NCBI GenBank assembly: GCA_947176035.1
Contig: CAMWPJ010000004.1
Location: forward strand, 1 to 41,299
Reading direction: 5' to 3'
Length of the DNA: 41,299 bases
Source of the DNA: an uncultured Clostridia bacterium
GTDB lineage: Bacteria > Bacillota > Clostridia > Oscillospirales > Acutalibacteraceae
Made by a program: the position numbers and the translations under genes
The notes under the pieces: model-generated
What the model was told of the DNA's origin: nothing
What the model saw: the letters and a program-made list of their open reading frames with translations, nothing else
Database searches by the model: none
In this document: in pieces, positions 8,891-18,595 of the stretch
How the letters are laid out: every line of letters starts with the position of its first letter
Numbering within the stretch: position 1 is the stretch's first letter

Positions 8891-11800
8891 TTGCCTGATA
8901 ACTATGATTTACTAATTGAGATTTACTCAAATACAGTCTTAGAAATAGCTACACCTTTAAAATGGCAGCATTTTTTAAAAACTGCTGCATTTAATTACAA
9001 GCAAGATTTTTATAATCAAGTGCTTATATTTGCTCAAAAATCAAACTCTACAGTTATAATGACAGAAAATGATTGGATAAATAAATATAACTGCTCTGTT
9101 AATCAAAATAAAGCTATTAGCTTAATAAATCCGTTAGATAGAAATATCAAAAATGTTTTTGACATTTCTGATACTTCAATAGATAATAAAGATAATAAAC
9201 TCATTCCTATATTTACTTTCAATTCTTCTGATGAAAATATTAATCATACTTTAAATGTTATAAACAAAACATATGAATCAAATGAAAACAATCTAGAAAA
9301 TGCTGTTCTTACAGCTTCTAACAGCATTACTGCTGATGAACTTGAAAACGTATTTGATGAATTAAAAAATGCAATACAAGGTACTCCTGCAGCTCATTTC
9401 AGCACATCGCTACTTCATAATAAGATATCTCGTCTTATTTCTAATTCAGCTGCATATATGTGTTTAGTTCGTTGCGGTTATCCTGTTGAGGATATATTTT
9501 CTAATGCTGACTTTCGTGATATTTCTACTTTTGGAACAAACGGATTAATTTCTGTTGGTACTGTTATGAGCAGAGTATCATTCGAGCTTATGAAAACAAT
9601 TATCAGAGCTAATATAGAAAATGATAAAAAAATGTATGAAATTTCAAATCGTACATTTGCAACACAAGATGAACAGCGATATAATATAAGTACAACAAAT
9701 GAAAGGCAGGAATCTGATAATGAATCTAAACTTCTTCGGACAAAAAAGACTGGATTATCTCAAGGAACACAGACCCATACAATACAACGAAATGGCAACT
9801 CAGGGAACACTGCAAGAACATATAATGAGCATTCAGGAGGAAGCGGAACAGAAGTGGCAGCTCCTAATGGAGCAAAATCAGAAAGAGTGGAAATTGACGG
9901 AACAGCTCAAAACAGAAAATCCGGAAGAATGGATTGGATTAATGACCAACCTGAAAGAGGAAATGAGAGTACAAGTTCTTCAGGAACTGATATACAATTA
10001 AATAAATTAAAAGCGGTAGAGATTGAAAATTCTCTGCCGCTTTCTTTATCTCAAGAACAAATTGATGATGTTCTCTGTCAAGGAAGCAATGTCCAACATA
10101 GCAAATTTCGTATCTTTGACTATTTCTCAAAAAAAGAAACATTAAAAAATAATATTGATTTTTTAAAAACAGAGTATGGCATAGGTGGAGTAAGCGGTCC
10201 CAATATGTTAGGTATTTGGTACGATGCTAAAGGCATTGAAATCACTTCAATTGATAGAAAAGAAAAATATAAGCTATCGTGGAACACAATAGCCAAAAGA
10301 ATAAGACAACTCATTGACCTTAACAGATATTTTTCGGATGAAGAGTTTAAGGCTTATTCTGAATACAAACTAAATTTGTATATATTAGTTAACGGCGCTA
10401 AACCTCATTACAGTTATTCAATCGGTGATTTGGTTTATATAGGAACGAAAAAATACGAAATTGTATCTGCAGATAACCAAGTTGTATTATCAGATGTTGA
10501 ATTCCCTTTATCTCAAGTTCAGTATTCAATAGCCGAATTTGAAAATAAATTAAATGAAAATCCCTTAAATGTGCATTTAAGAGAATCAGTTGATAATAGC
10601 AGTTCTAATAAAGACGAAGAACACAATGAGGTCTTCTTTATAGATAATGAAAAGCAAAGTGTAACCTGGATGTATTACAATTCAGATAGTGATTCAGGCG
10701 GTCAGTATGTTACAAATAACGTGAATTTTGATGTTGTAATCATTGCTGCAGAAAAATTCAAAAAGTCTGACGATTTCTTTAACTATCTTGAAGAAAACTG
10801 TTATCAGGAATTAGCAGATAAGGGTACAGAATTTTTTGCTTCTGCAAAAGAAGAATTTAATAGCATTTCGGATTTTGTTGGTTGCACCCAAGAAACAATG
10901 GATGCTATTGTGGAACGGGTAAATCAAAAATTTAATAAGCCTGCAAAAAAACACAATTTATCAGCAGAAAAGACAATTACCAAAGAGAGTAATGAACCAC
11001 ACTGGCTACAAGATGTACATCAATTGAAATCAGAATATCCTGATTATATAGTTTTGTATCAGGTCGGTGATTTTTATGAAATTTTCGGTGATGATGCAAA
11101 GACTATTGCCAAAGAACTCGATTTGGTATTAGTAGGAAGAGATGCAGGATATAAAAATAGAGTTCCTATGTGTGGTTTTCCTAAACATAGTCTTGAAAAA
11201 TATCAAAAACAGCTTGCAAAATTAGGATATAAAATCATATTGTCTGATATAGAAAATGGTAACAGAAAAACAACGTGGCTATCTCTTGAATACTCTTCAG
11301 ATGTTCAAAGAGCATTAGACCTGATTAATAAATATAAAAAAGATGAATTTGGTTATGACGATGATGCTCCTTATGAAGATTTATCAGATATAGGGCTTGC
11401 TTTTACTGAAACAGAAGATGGTAAGTTTGATATTGACGTTTCGCTCGATCTCACAAATTTAAAAATCACTCAACGATTTGCAGGAAAAATATCAGAAGAG
11501 AGAAAATACAATTCTCTTTCTGAATTGATTGAAGAAGAACTTGAATCAATTTCATTTGATGATTTAGTGTTTATTGATGAAGATAAAATTGCTGAATTAA
11601 AAAAGGAAATTTCACTTGATAATGCAAAAAAACATATTGACCGATTTGTAGATGAAGAAATTGAAGGTTCTGTTGATTTTAGTAATTTATCTAAAGTCAA
11701 TATATTTTTCTCCGAGTTGGGCGATGACAATGAGTACGCTTTTGAAGTAAGTGTTAATCTTATTGATTATTCTTTTAATATGTTTATTGACGGTGAACTT

Positions 11801-14800
11801 GTTAGACTTAATAAGTATGAATCATTGGAAGAACTTATTGAAAAAGAAATTGAAGATAAAGGTTTTGATGATTTTATTTTTGCAGGTAATCAATTAATAT
11901 CTCAAATTGAAAAGGCAGCCACGAGAGTATTAACAGAAGACCTTGCAGTAAAAAGCAATTATAATCTTAATGAGAAAGAAATCACCTATGTAAACAAAAA
12001 AGAGCAATTTCATAGAAATATCGAAGCCATTAAAATTTTGAAACTATGTGAGCAGGAAAACAGATTGGCAACACTTGAAGAACAAGAAGTATTATCCAAT
12101 TATGCCGGCTGGGGCGGTTTATCAGATGCTTTTGATGAAAACAGAAGTAATTGGTCAGCTGAATATGAAGAACTTAAAGAACTCCTCACAGACAACGAAT
12201 ATAAAAATGCACGTGCTTCTACACTTACTGCTTTTTATACTCCGCCTATTGTTATAAAAGCAATGTATAAAGTTCTTGAGAATTTGGGATTCAAAAACGG
12301 AAATATTCTTGACCCTTCCTGCGGTATAGGTAACTTTTTCGGAATGCTTCCAAAAGAATTTCAAAATAGCAAAACCTTTGGTATCGAAATTGATAGTTTA
12401 TCAGGAAGAATGGCAAAACATTTATATCCTGAAACTAAAATTGAAATAAACGGTTTTGAAAACACTTCTCTCCCGGACAGCTTCTTTGATGTAATTGTTG
12501 GCAATGTTCCATTTGGAGATTTTAAAGTATTTGACACACAGTACAATAAACTTAAATTTTTAATACACGATTATTTCATTGCAAAATCTATTGATAAATT
12601 AAGACCCGGCGGCGTAATTGCTGTTATTACTTCTAATGGAGTATCTGGCGGTACTATGGATAGGCAGGATAACCGAGTACGAAAATATATTGCTCAAAGA
12701 TGTAAATTGCTTGGTGCAATTAGACTACCAAACAATGTATTCAGTAAAGCTGCAGGAACTGATATCGGAACAGATATTATGTTTTTGCAGAAAAGAGAAC
12801 GAGCAATTGATATTGACCTCAATCCGCCTGAATGGATTGATACTTATATTTTTCACGAAAGTTTTGATACAGATTCAAACAATATTACGCATCATAATAT
12901 TTTAACAATAAACAAATATTATGACAGTCATCCTGAAATGGTACTTGGGAAACACAGTGTCATTTCAGGTCCTTTCGGTCCGCAAATTGTTTGCAAACCA
13001 TTTAGTGAAACTGATTTATCTGTATTACTTGATGAAGCTGTTAAAAACATAAATGGGAATATTGAAACTGTTGAAATAGATTTCAGTCTGGACAATGATG
13101 CGATTTCATCAATTCCTGCAGATCCGTCAGTTCGTAATTATTCTTTCACTATTCTTGATGGTGAAATATATTATCGTGATAATTCAATAATGTATCAAAA
13201 AACGTTTTCCGATACACGAAGAAATCGAATAATAGGAATGATAGGCATTAGAGATTGCGTAAGACAGCTTTTAGACTATCAGGTAGAAGATTATCCTGAT
13301 AGCGAAATAAAGTCCTTACAAGGCAAATTAAACCGCTTATATGACGATTTCTTTAAGAGTTATGGCGCATTAACTTCAAGGACTAATCAATCATTGTTCC
13401 GTGATGATTGTTCTTCACCTCTTTTGTTTTCATTGGAAAAATTAGATGAATACGGAAACGTTATAGGAAAATCTGATATTTTTTCAAAAAGAACAATAAA
13501 AGCTCATAAAGAAATTGACCACGCTGATACTGCAGCGGATGCATTGGCAATATCTATATCAGAGAGAGCAAAAATTGATATGGAATATATGCAGACACTC
13601 ACTGGAACAACAGAGAAAGAACTATATAATAATCTGCAAGGCGTTATTTTTTATAATCCTAATTATTTCAATAATAATCAAGATGAAAAATACTTAATGG
13701 CTGATGAATACTTATCAGGAAATGTCCGTGATAAGCTAAAATTGGTAAAAGAACTTTCTAAAAGCAACTCAATATTTGATATTAATGTCAAATCACTTGA
13801 AGCAGTTCAGCCAGAAGATTTAAACGCCACTGATATAAGTGTTCGTCTTGGTTCTACTTGGCTTCCTGAAGATATCGTAAATCAATTTATATATGATTTG
13901 CTTGAAACCCCCAAGGAACTGCAAGAGAGTATACAAGCTCGCTATAACAGCTATTTAGGGGAATGGAAAATTAGTAATCGTTCAGCTGACAGTAGTAATA
14001 TAAAGGCTTATAGCACCTTTGGTACAAAACGTGCACACGCTTATCGTATTATTGAAGATACATTAAACTTACGTGATACCAGAATTTTTGATACTTATTA
14101 TGAAAATGGTAAAGAAAAATCAGAATTAAATGCACAGGAAACTGCTATTGCTCAAGGCAAGCAGGAAGCTATTAAACAAGCGTTTAATTCTTGGATATGG
14201 AAAGACCCTGAACGCAGACATAGACTTTGCAATCTGTATAACGAAAAATTCAATTCAATCAGACCAAGAGAATATGATGGTAGTCATATTGTTTATCACG
14301 GAATGAATCCTGAAATTAAATTTAGACCGCATCAAAATGGTGCAGTCGCTCATATGTTATATGGATATAATACTTTATTGGCACATTGTGTAGGGGCAGG
14401 CAAAACGTTTGAGATTGCTGCTGCAGCTATGGAAGCTAAGTATCTTGGTTTGTGTCAAAAATCTATAATAGTAGTACCGAATCATCTTACCGAACAGTGG
14501 GCATCTGAATTCTTATTATTGTATCCAAATGCTAATCTGCTTGTGACAAGAAAAACAGATTTTCAAAAAGAAAATCGTAGAAGATTTTGTTCTAAAATTG
14601 CAACAGGCAATTTTGATGCAATCATAATTGGTCAATCTCAATTTGAAAAAATACCTATGAGTGTTGAAAGACAGAAGAGTATGATTTTCAAACAGATAAG
14701 TGAGCTTGAGCAAGGTATAAGTGATGCTTCAAAAGAAAATGGAGAGCATTTTAGTGTGAAAGCAATGGAACGTTCAAAACGAACTTTGGAAGATAGATTA

Positions 14801-16750
14801 AAACGTCTTACAGAACAAAGTCGTAAGGACAATGTAGTTACGTTTGAACAGCTCGGTGTAGACAAAATGTTTGTTGACGAAGCACATTACTATAAGAATT
14901 TATTTCTTGTAACAAAAATGAGAAATGTTGCCGGAATTGCTCAATCCGAAGCTCAAAAATCAAGTGATTTATTTATGAAATGTCAGTACCTTGATGAGAT
15001 AACAAACAATAAAGGTGTTGTTTTTGCTACCGGAACACCTATTAGCAATAGTATGGTTGAATTATATACTATGCAACGTTATCTTCAGTATGACAGATTA
15101 AAGGAAATGGGACTTGAACGATTTGATGAATGGGCATCTGTTTTTGGAGAAACCACAACAGCTATGGAGCTTGCTCCTGAAGGTACGGGATACCGATTTA
15201 AAACTCGCTTTGCAAAATTCAACAATCTACCTGAACTTATGTCTGTATTCAAAGAAGTTGCTGATATCCGAACTGCAGATATGCTTAATCTTCCTACCCC
15301 AACGGCTAATTATCATAACATAGTTATTAAACCGTCAGAATTTCAGAAAGTTTACATTGAAAAATTAGCAGAACGTTCTGAAGCTATTCATAACAGAAAA
15401 GTAGAACCTTACGAGGATAATATGCTCAAGGTTACTAATGAAGGTCGTAAGTTAGCTTTAGATGAAAGACTTATTAGGTCTAATGTTATCAAAAAAACAA
15501 GTAATAAAGTAGATGCTTGTGTTGATAATGTTTTTGATATTTGGAATAAAACAACTGAAAAAAGCTCTACACAACTTATTTTCTGCGACCTTTCCACTCC
15601 GTCAAAAAATGGGTCATTTAATGTTTATGATGAAATAAAACACGAACTTATACGTAAAGGTGTTCCTGAAAATGAAATCGCATATATACACAATGCTAAT
15701 TCTGAAATACAAAAAAAGAATTTATTTTCAAAAGTTCGTGATGGAAAAATACGTGTTTTAATTGGCTCTACACAGAAGATGGGTGCAGGTACTAATGTTC
15801 AAGACCGTCTGATTGCTTTACATCATTTAGACTGTCCTTGGCGTCCTTCAGATCTCGAGCAAAGGGAAGGTAGAATTATTCGTCAAGGAAATAGTAACAA
15901 GGAAGTTGAAATATTTCGATATGTTACTGAGGCTACATTTGATAGCTATATGTGGCAGCTTGTTGAGAATAAACAAAAATTTATTGCCCAAATTATGACT
16001 TCAAAAACGCCAGTGCGTTCGGCTGAAGATGTAGATGAAACTTCGTTGTCATATGGTGAAGTTAAGGCTCTTGCAAGTGGTAATCCTATGATTATGGAAA
16101 AATGTTCTCTTGAAGCTGAAGTTGGAAAACTTAATATTTTAAAGGCTAATTTTCTTAATCAGAAATATGAGCTTGAAGATAAGATTATAAAATATTACCC
16201 TTGTAAAATACAAAAAGCCAAAGAATATATCAAGAGATTAACACAGGATATTAATTTAGCTGAGAATAATCCTATTTCTAAAAGTGATTCTTTTTCGATT
16301 CAAATTCAGGATAAAATCTACAACGAACGAGCAGATGCAGGAGAGTTAATAATTGAATTATGTAAATCTCTTGAAAAAAACAAATGTAAATGTATAGGTT
16401 TTTATAGAGGTTTTAAGCTTTCAATTTATTATGAAGCAGGAGGCTTTTTTGCTGTGTTAGATAATAAATTGACACACACAGTTACACTTAGCTCTGATGC
16501 TGTAGGCAATATTAGAAGAATCGAAAATGAAATCAAAAGACTTCCAGAATACCTTTCAGATGAGCAAAAAGAACTTGAATCCTTAACTAAAAATCTTGAG
16601 GCAGCAAAGCAAGAAATTAAGGTTGAATTTGCACAAGAAGCGGAACTTATTGAGAAACAAGAAAAACTCGCTAAAGTAACTGCACTTCTTACTAATGATA
16701 GTAAAGCTAAAATTCAATCCAATAAATCAACACCACAAGTAACAGTGTAA
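8891..16750 (+). CDS. Giant ICE polyprotein: MutS-I-like domain, N6-adenine methylase, SNF2/DEAH helicase
   Basis: TTG start with AAAGGAG RBS. MutS-I-like YPDYIVLYQVGDFYEIFGDDAK..; methylase DPSCGIGNFFG and NVPFG; helicase VGAGKTFE, VDEAHYYKN, ATGTPISNSM, QREGRIIRQGN. Confidence 0.85.
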   Translation: MPDNYDLLIEIYSNTVLEIATPLKWQHFLKTAAFNYKQDFYNQVLIFAQKSNSTVIMTENDWINKYNCSVNQNKAISLINPLDRNIKNVFDISDTSIDNKDNKLIPIFTFNSSDENINHTLNVINKTYESNENNLENAVLTASNSITADELENVFDELKNAIQGTPAAHFSTSLLHNKISRLISNSAAYMCLVRCGYPVEDIFSNADFRDISTFGTNGLISVGTVMSRVSFELMKTIIRANIENDKKMYEISNRTFATQDEQRYNISTTNERQESDNESKLLRTKKTGLSQGTQTHTIQRNGNSGNTARTYNEHSGGSGTEVAAPNGAKSERVEIDGTAQNRKSGRMDWINDQPERGNESTSSSGTDIQLNKLKAVEIENSLPLSLSQEQIDDVLCQGSNVQHSKFRIFDYFSKKETLKNNIDFLKTEYGIGGVSGPNMLGIWYDAKGIEITSIDRKEKYKLSWNTIAKRIRQLIDLNRYFSDEEFKAYSEYKLNLYILVNGAKPHYSYSIGDLVYIGTKKYEIVSADNQVVLSDVEFPLSQVQYSIAEFENKLNENPLNVHLRESVDNSSSNKDEEHNEVFFIDNEKQSVTWMYYNSDSDSGGQYVTNNVNFDVVIIAAEKFKKSDDFFNYLEENCYQELADKGTEFFASAKEEFNSISDFVGCTQETMDAIVERVNQKFNKPAKKHNLSAEKTITKESNEPHWLQDVHQLKSEYPDYIVLYQVGDFYEIFGDDAKTIAKELDLVLVGRDAGYKNRVPMCGFPKHSLEKYQKQLAKLGYKIILSDIENGNRKTTWLSLEYSSDVQRALDLINKYKKDEFGYDDDAPYEDLSDIGLAFTETEDGKFDIDVSLDLTNLKITQRFAGKISEERKYNSLSELIEEELESISFDDLVFIDEDKIAELKKEISLDNAKKHIDRFVDEEIEGSVDFSNLSKVNIFFSELGDDNEYAFEVSVNLIDYSFNMFIDGELVRLNKYESLEELIEKEIEDKGFDDFIFAGNQLISQIEKAATRVLTEDLAVKSNYNLNEKEITYVNKKEQFHRNIEAIKILKLCEQENRLATLEEQEVLSNYAGWGGLSDAFDENRSNWSAEYEELKELLTDNEYKNARASTLTAFYTPPIVIKAMYKVLENLGFKNGNILDPSCGIGNFFGMLPKEFQNSKTFGIEIDSLSGRMAKHLYPETKIEINGFENTSLPDSFFDVIVGNVPFGDFKVFDTQYNKLKFLIHDYFIAKSIDKLRPGGVIAVITSNGVSGGTMDRQDNRVRKYIAQRCKLLGAIRLPNNVFSKAAGTDIGTDIMFLQKRERAIDIDLNPPEWIDTYIFHESFDTDSNNITHHNILTINKYYDSHPEMVLGKHSVISGPFGPQIVCKPFSETDLSVLLDEAVKNINGNIETVEIDFSLDNDAISSIPADPSVRNYSFTILDGEIYYRDNSIMYQKTFSDTRRNRIIGMIGIRDCVRQLLDYQVEDYPDSEIKSLQGKLNRLYDDFFKSYGALTSRTNQSLFRDDCSSPLLFSLEKLDEYGNVIGKSDIFSKRTIKAHKEIDHADTAADALAISISERAKIDMEYMQTLTGTTEKELYNNLQGVIFYNPNYFNNNQDEKYLMADEYLSGNVRDKLKLVKELSKSNSIFDINVKSLEAVQPEDLNATDISVRLGSTWLPEDIVNQFIYDLLETPKELQESIQARYNSYLGEWKISNRSADSSNIKAYSTFGTKRAHAYRIIEDTLNLRDTRIFDTYYENGKEKSELNAQETAIAQGKQEAIKQAFNSWIWKDPERRHRLCNLYNEKFNSIRPREYDGSHIVYHGMNPEIKFRPHQNGAVAHMLYGYNTLLAHCVGAGKTFEIAAAAMEAKYLGLCQKSIIVVPNHLTEQWASEFLLLYPNANLLVTRKTDFQKENRRRFCSKIATGNFDAIIIGQSQFEKIPMSVERQKSMIFKQISELEQGISDASKENGEHFSVKAMERSKRTLEDRLKRLTEQSRKDNVVTFEQLGVDKMFVDEAHYYKNLFLVTKMRNVAGIAQSEAQKSSDLFMKCQYLDEITNNKGVVFATGTPISNSMVELYTMQRYLQYDRLKEMGLERFDEWASVFGETTTAMELAPEGTGYRFKTRFAKFNNLPELMSVFKEVADIRTADMLNLPTPTANYHNIVIKPSEFQKVYIEKLAERSEAIHNRKVEPYEDNMLKVTNEGRKLALDERLIRSNVIKKTSNKVDACVDNVFDIWNKTTEKSSTQLIFCDLSTPSKNGSFNVYDEIKHELIRKGVPENEIAYIHNANSEIQKKNLFSKVRDGKIRVLIGSTQKMGAGTNVQDRLIALHHLDCPWRPSDLEQREGRIIRQGNSNKEVEIFRYVTEATFDSYMWQLVENKQKFIAQIMTSKTPVRSAEDVDETSLSYGEVKALASGNPMIMEKCSLEAEVGKLNILKANFLNQKYELEDKIIKYYPCKIQKAKEYIKRLTQDINLAENNPISKSDSFSIQIQDKIYNERADAGELIIELCKSLEKNKCKCIGFYRGFKLSIYYEAGGFFAVLDNKLTHTVTLSSDAVGNIRRIENEIKRLPEYLSDEQKELESLTKNLEAAKQEIKVEFAQEAELIEKQEKLAKVTALLTNDSKAKIQSNKSTPQVTV

Positions 16751-16776
16751 AATGATTGATTTATAAAAAATATAAC

Positions 16777-16806
16777 AAAAGCAGTCGATATCCGACTGCT
16801 TTTTTA
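16777..16806 (+). terminator. Rho-independent terminator
   Basis: AAGCAGTCG-ATATC-CGACTGCTT plus T run. Confidence 0.8.
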
Positions 16807-16828
16807 TTTAAGGAAGTGACTATAATTT

Positions 16829-17935
16829 ATGGCAAATTATATTGAACGACTAAAAGCTATTCCTATTATTGATATTCTTCAAAACATATATGGGATTGAA
16901 ATTAGTCAAAAAGGAAATAGATATTATTGCAAAATCAGGGATGAAAGGACATCATCCTGTGCTGTTTATCCCAATAATACGTTTTATGATTTTGGTGGAG
17001 GAATTGGCGGCGATACCATTTGTCTTATTGAAACATTAGATAATTGTGACCGTAAAACTGCTATGCAAAAGCTCTCGAATTTATATCATATTGAACGAGA
17101 GTATACCAAAAGAGATAAAACAAATCTTATGGATTATGAATGGCGTAAACTTGGAATAGAGCCTGACTTAGTAAGTAAAAATCTTAATATCAATATTATT
17201 GAACACAATGGTCAATGGTCAAGAAATGCAGATATTAATCTTAATCCTACAAATTCTGAACAGATAGAAATGTTTCATCAAAGATATCATATTTCTGTAA
17301 ATGAATTCAGACAAAAAGACCCAACAGCTTATCATAAATTCATAAAAACTAAAGTTTATCATCCTCTTCTTAATGAAAAGGATGATTATTTTTCCCATTT
17401 AAATAGTCTTTATAATTTTTGTTGCGGTATTACGAGCAAAGAATGTGCATTTACAATGGTGGCAACCGACCCTGATACATTCGATATGGCAAAAGAAATT
17501 GAAGCAAAATTTACCCTTTTAAAAAATACTATTGATGATAAATCAGCAATAAAAGTACCTGATATAAAACTAAATCCCCAAACAGATTTAGCTTCTATAT
17601 TAAATGGAACAGCAAAGTTTAAAGTAAGTAAAATATCATATTTTGAGTTGTTTAACTATGCCCAAAAGCTACACCAAAATCTTTCTTCAATTACAGTTTC
17701 TTACGATTCTTATATTCAGATTCACACACCTAAACAGAGTGAATTACGTGGTATTCCTCATTATTCTATGTATCAAAACGGCAATTGCAAAATGTATTGT
17801 ATGGCAAAAGATTACGATAAAATTCTTACACTTTTTCAAGGAGATGTAATTACAAGCAAGCAATTTTCTCGTCCATATGCTCAAGAAAATCAAGTAAAAA
17901 AACAATCTAAAACTGATATAAATTTCAAAAAATAA
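16829..17935 (+). CDS. CHC2 zinc-finger primase-like protein
   Basis: N-terminus IPIIDILQNIYGIEISQKGNRYYCKIRDERTSSCAVYPNNTFYDFGGGIGGDTICLI resembles the DnaG CHC2 fold. Confidence 0.6.
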   Translation: MANYIERLKAIPIIDILQNIYGIEISQKGNRYYCKIRDERTSSCAVYPNNTFYDFGGGIGGDTICLIETLDNCDRKTAMQKLSNLYHIEREYTKRDKTNLMDYEWRKLGIEPDLVSKNLNINIIEHNGQWSRNADINLNPTNSEQIEMFHQRYHISVNEFRQKDPTAYHKFIKTKVYHPLLNEKDDYFSHLNSLYNFCCGITSKECAFTMVATDPDTFDMAKEIEAKFTLLKNTIDDKSAIKVPDIKLNPQTDLASILNGTAKFKVSKISYFELFNYAQKLHQNLSSITVSYDSYIQIHTPKQSELRGIPHYSMYQNGNCKMYCMAKDYDKILTLFQGDVITSKQFSRPYAQENQVKKQSKTDINFKK

Positions 17936-17957
17936 TTTTTGAAATTCAATGATATTT

Positions 17958-18060
17958 ATGGGGTTTCAGGGGACTCCCTGACAAGCGGGATTATGGGGTG
18001 GTCACCCAAATCCCTTGCTTGCCATTCCGTCCACTGGAATTCAAACAAAGAAAAAAGGAG
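17958..18060 (+). other. Candidate origin of transfer (oriT)
   Basis: Clustered inverted repeats (TCAGGG-GACT-CCCTGA; GGGTG-GT-CACCC nested in CAAGCGGGATT...AATCCCTTGCTTG) directly upstream of the RHH/MobC/relaxase genes. Confidence 0.55.
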
Positions 18061-18072
18061 GATAGTATCAGA

Positions 18073-18264
18073 ATGGTTGGGAATAAAGATAAGCAGATTT
18101 TAATTCGTGCTTCCGATTATGAAATTCAGCAAGCAAAATATTTTGCCGCAGAGTGCGGAATTTCTGTTGCAGAATTATTTAGGGTTTCGCTGCGAATGAT
18201 TGCTAACAATTTGCAGCCTTCTAAAATTCCACAGTTTGAAAGACTTTACAACAAGGAGGAATAA
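18073..18264 (+). CDS. Small DNA-binding accessory protein (probable ribbon-helix-helix type)
   Basis: RBS AAAGGAGG before ATG 18073; 63-aa product MVGNKDKQILIRASDYEIQQAKYFAAECGISVAELFRVSLRMI; adjacent to mobC. Confidence 0.55.
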   Translation: MVGNKDKQILIRASDYEIQQAKYFAAECGISVAELFRVSLRMIANNLQPSKIPQFERLYNKEE

Positions 18265-18266
18265 AT

Positions 18267-18593
18267 TTGGCAAACAGAAAACGAAATCATCGTGTTCAAG
18301 TTCGATTAGATGACGAAGAATATGCTTTTTTTGAATACAATCTTGAAAGAACAGGATTATCAAAGGAGGTTTATATCAGAAATTTACTGCTGAATAAAAT
18401 TCCAAAAACAAAGGAGGAAAACGAAGCTAACCGCAATATTCTCTCGCAACTCTATTCAATTGGAAACAATTTAAATCAGGTAGCTCGTCTTGCTCATTCT
18501 ATCAAAGTAATTAACGTTGAAAGATATGACAAGGCAGTAGCGGATTTTAAAGAAATTATGGAAAGATTTCTTAACTCTAATTTGGAGGGATAA
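18267..18593 (+). CDS. mobC: MobC-type mobilization accessory protein
   Basis: TTG start with AAGGAGG RBS; RKRNHRVQVRLDDEEYAFFE...IGNNLNQVARLAH motif. Confidence 0.75.
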   Translation: MANRKRNHRVQVRLDDEEYAFFEYNLERTGLSKEVYIRNLLLNKIPKTKEENEANRNILSQLYSIGNNLNQVARLAHSIKVINVERYDKAVADFKEIMERFLNSNLEG

Positions 18594-18595
18594 TT

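Noticed and set aside
9699-10001. 100-aa + strand ORF in another frame of the polyprotein
   Set aside because: Falls exactly in a low-complexity linker; no convincing protein family; most likely a compositional artefact.
17998-18072. Use of the track start at 17998 for the small accessory gene
   Set aside because: The extension reads through the oriT-like repeats and the RBS; ATG 18073 has an ideal AAAGGAGG.
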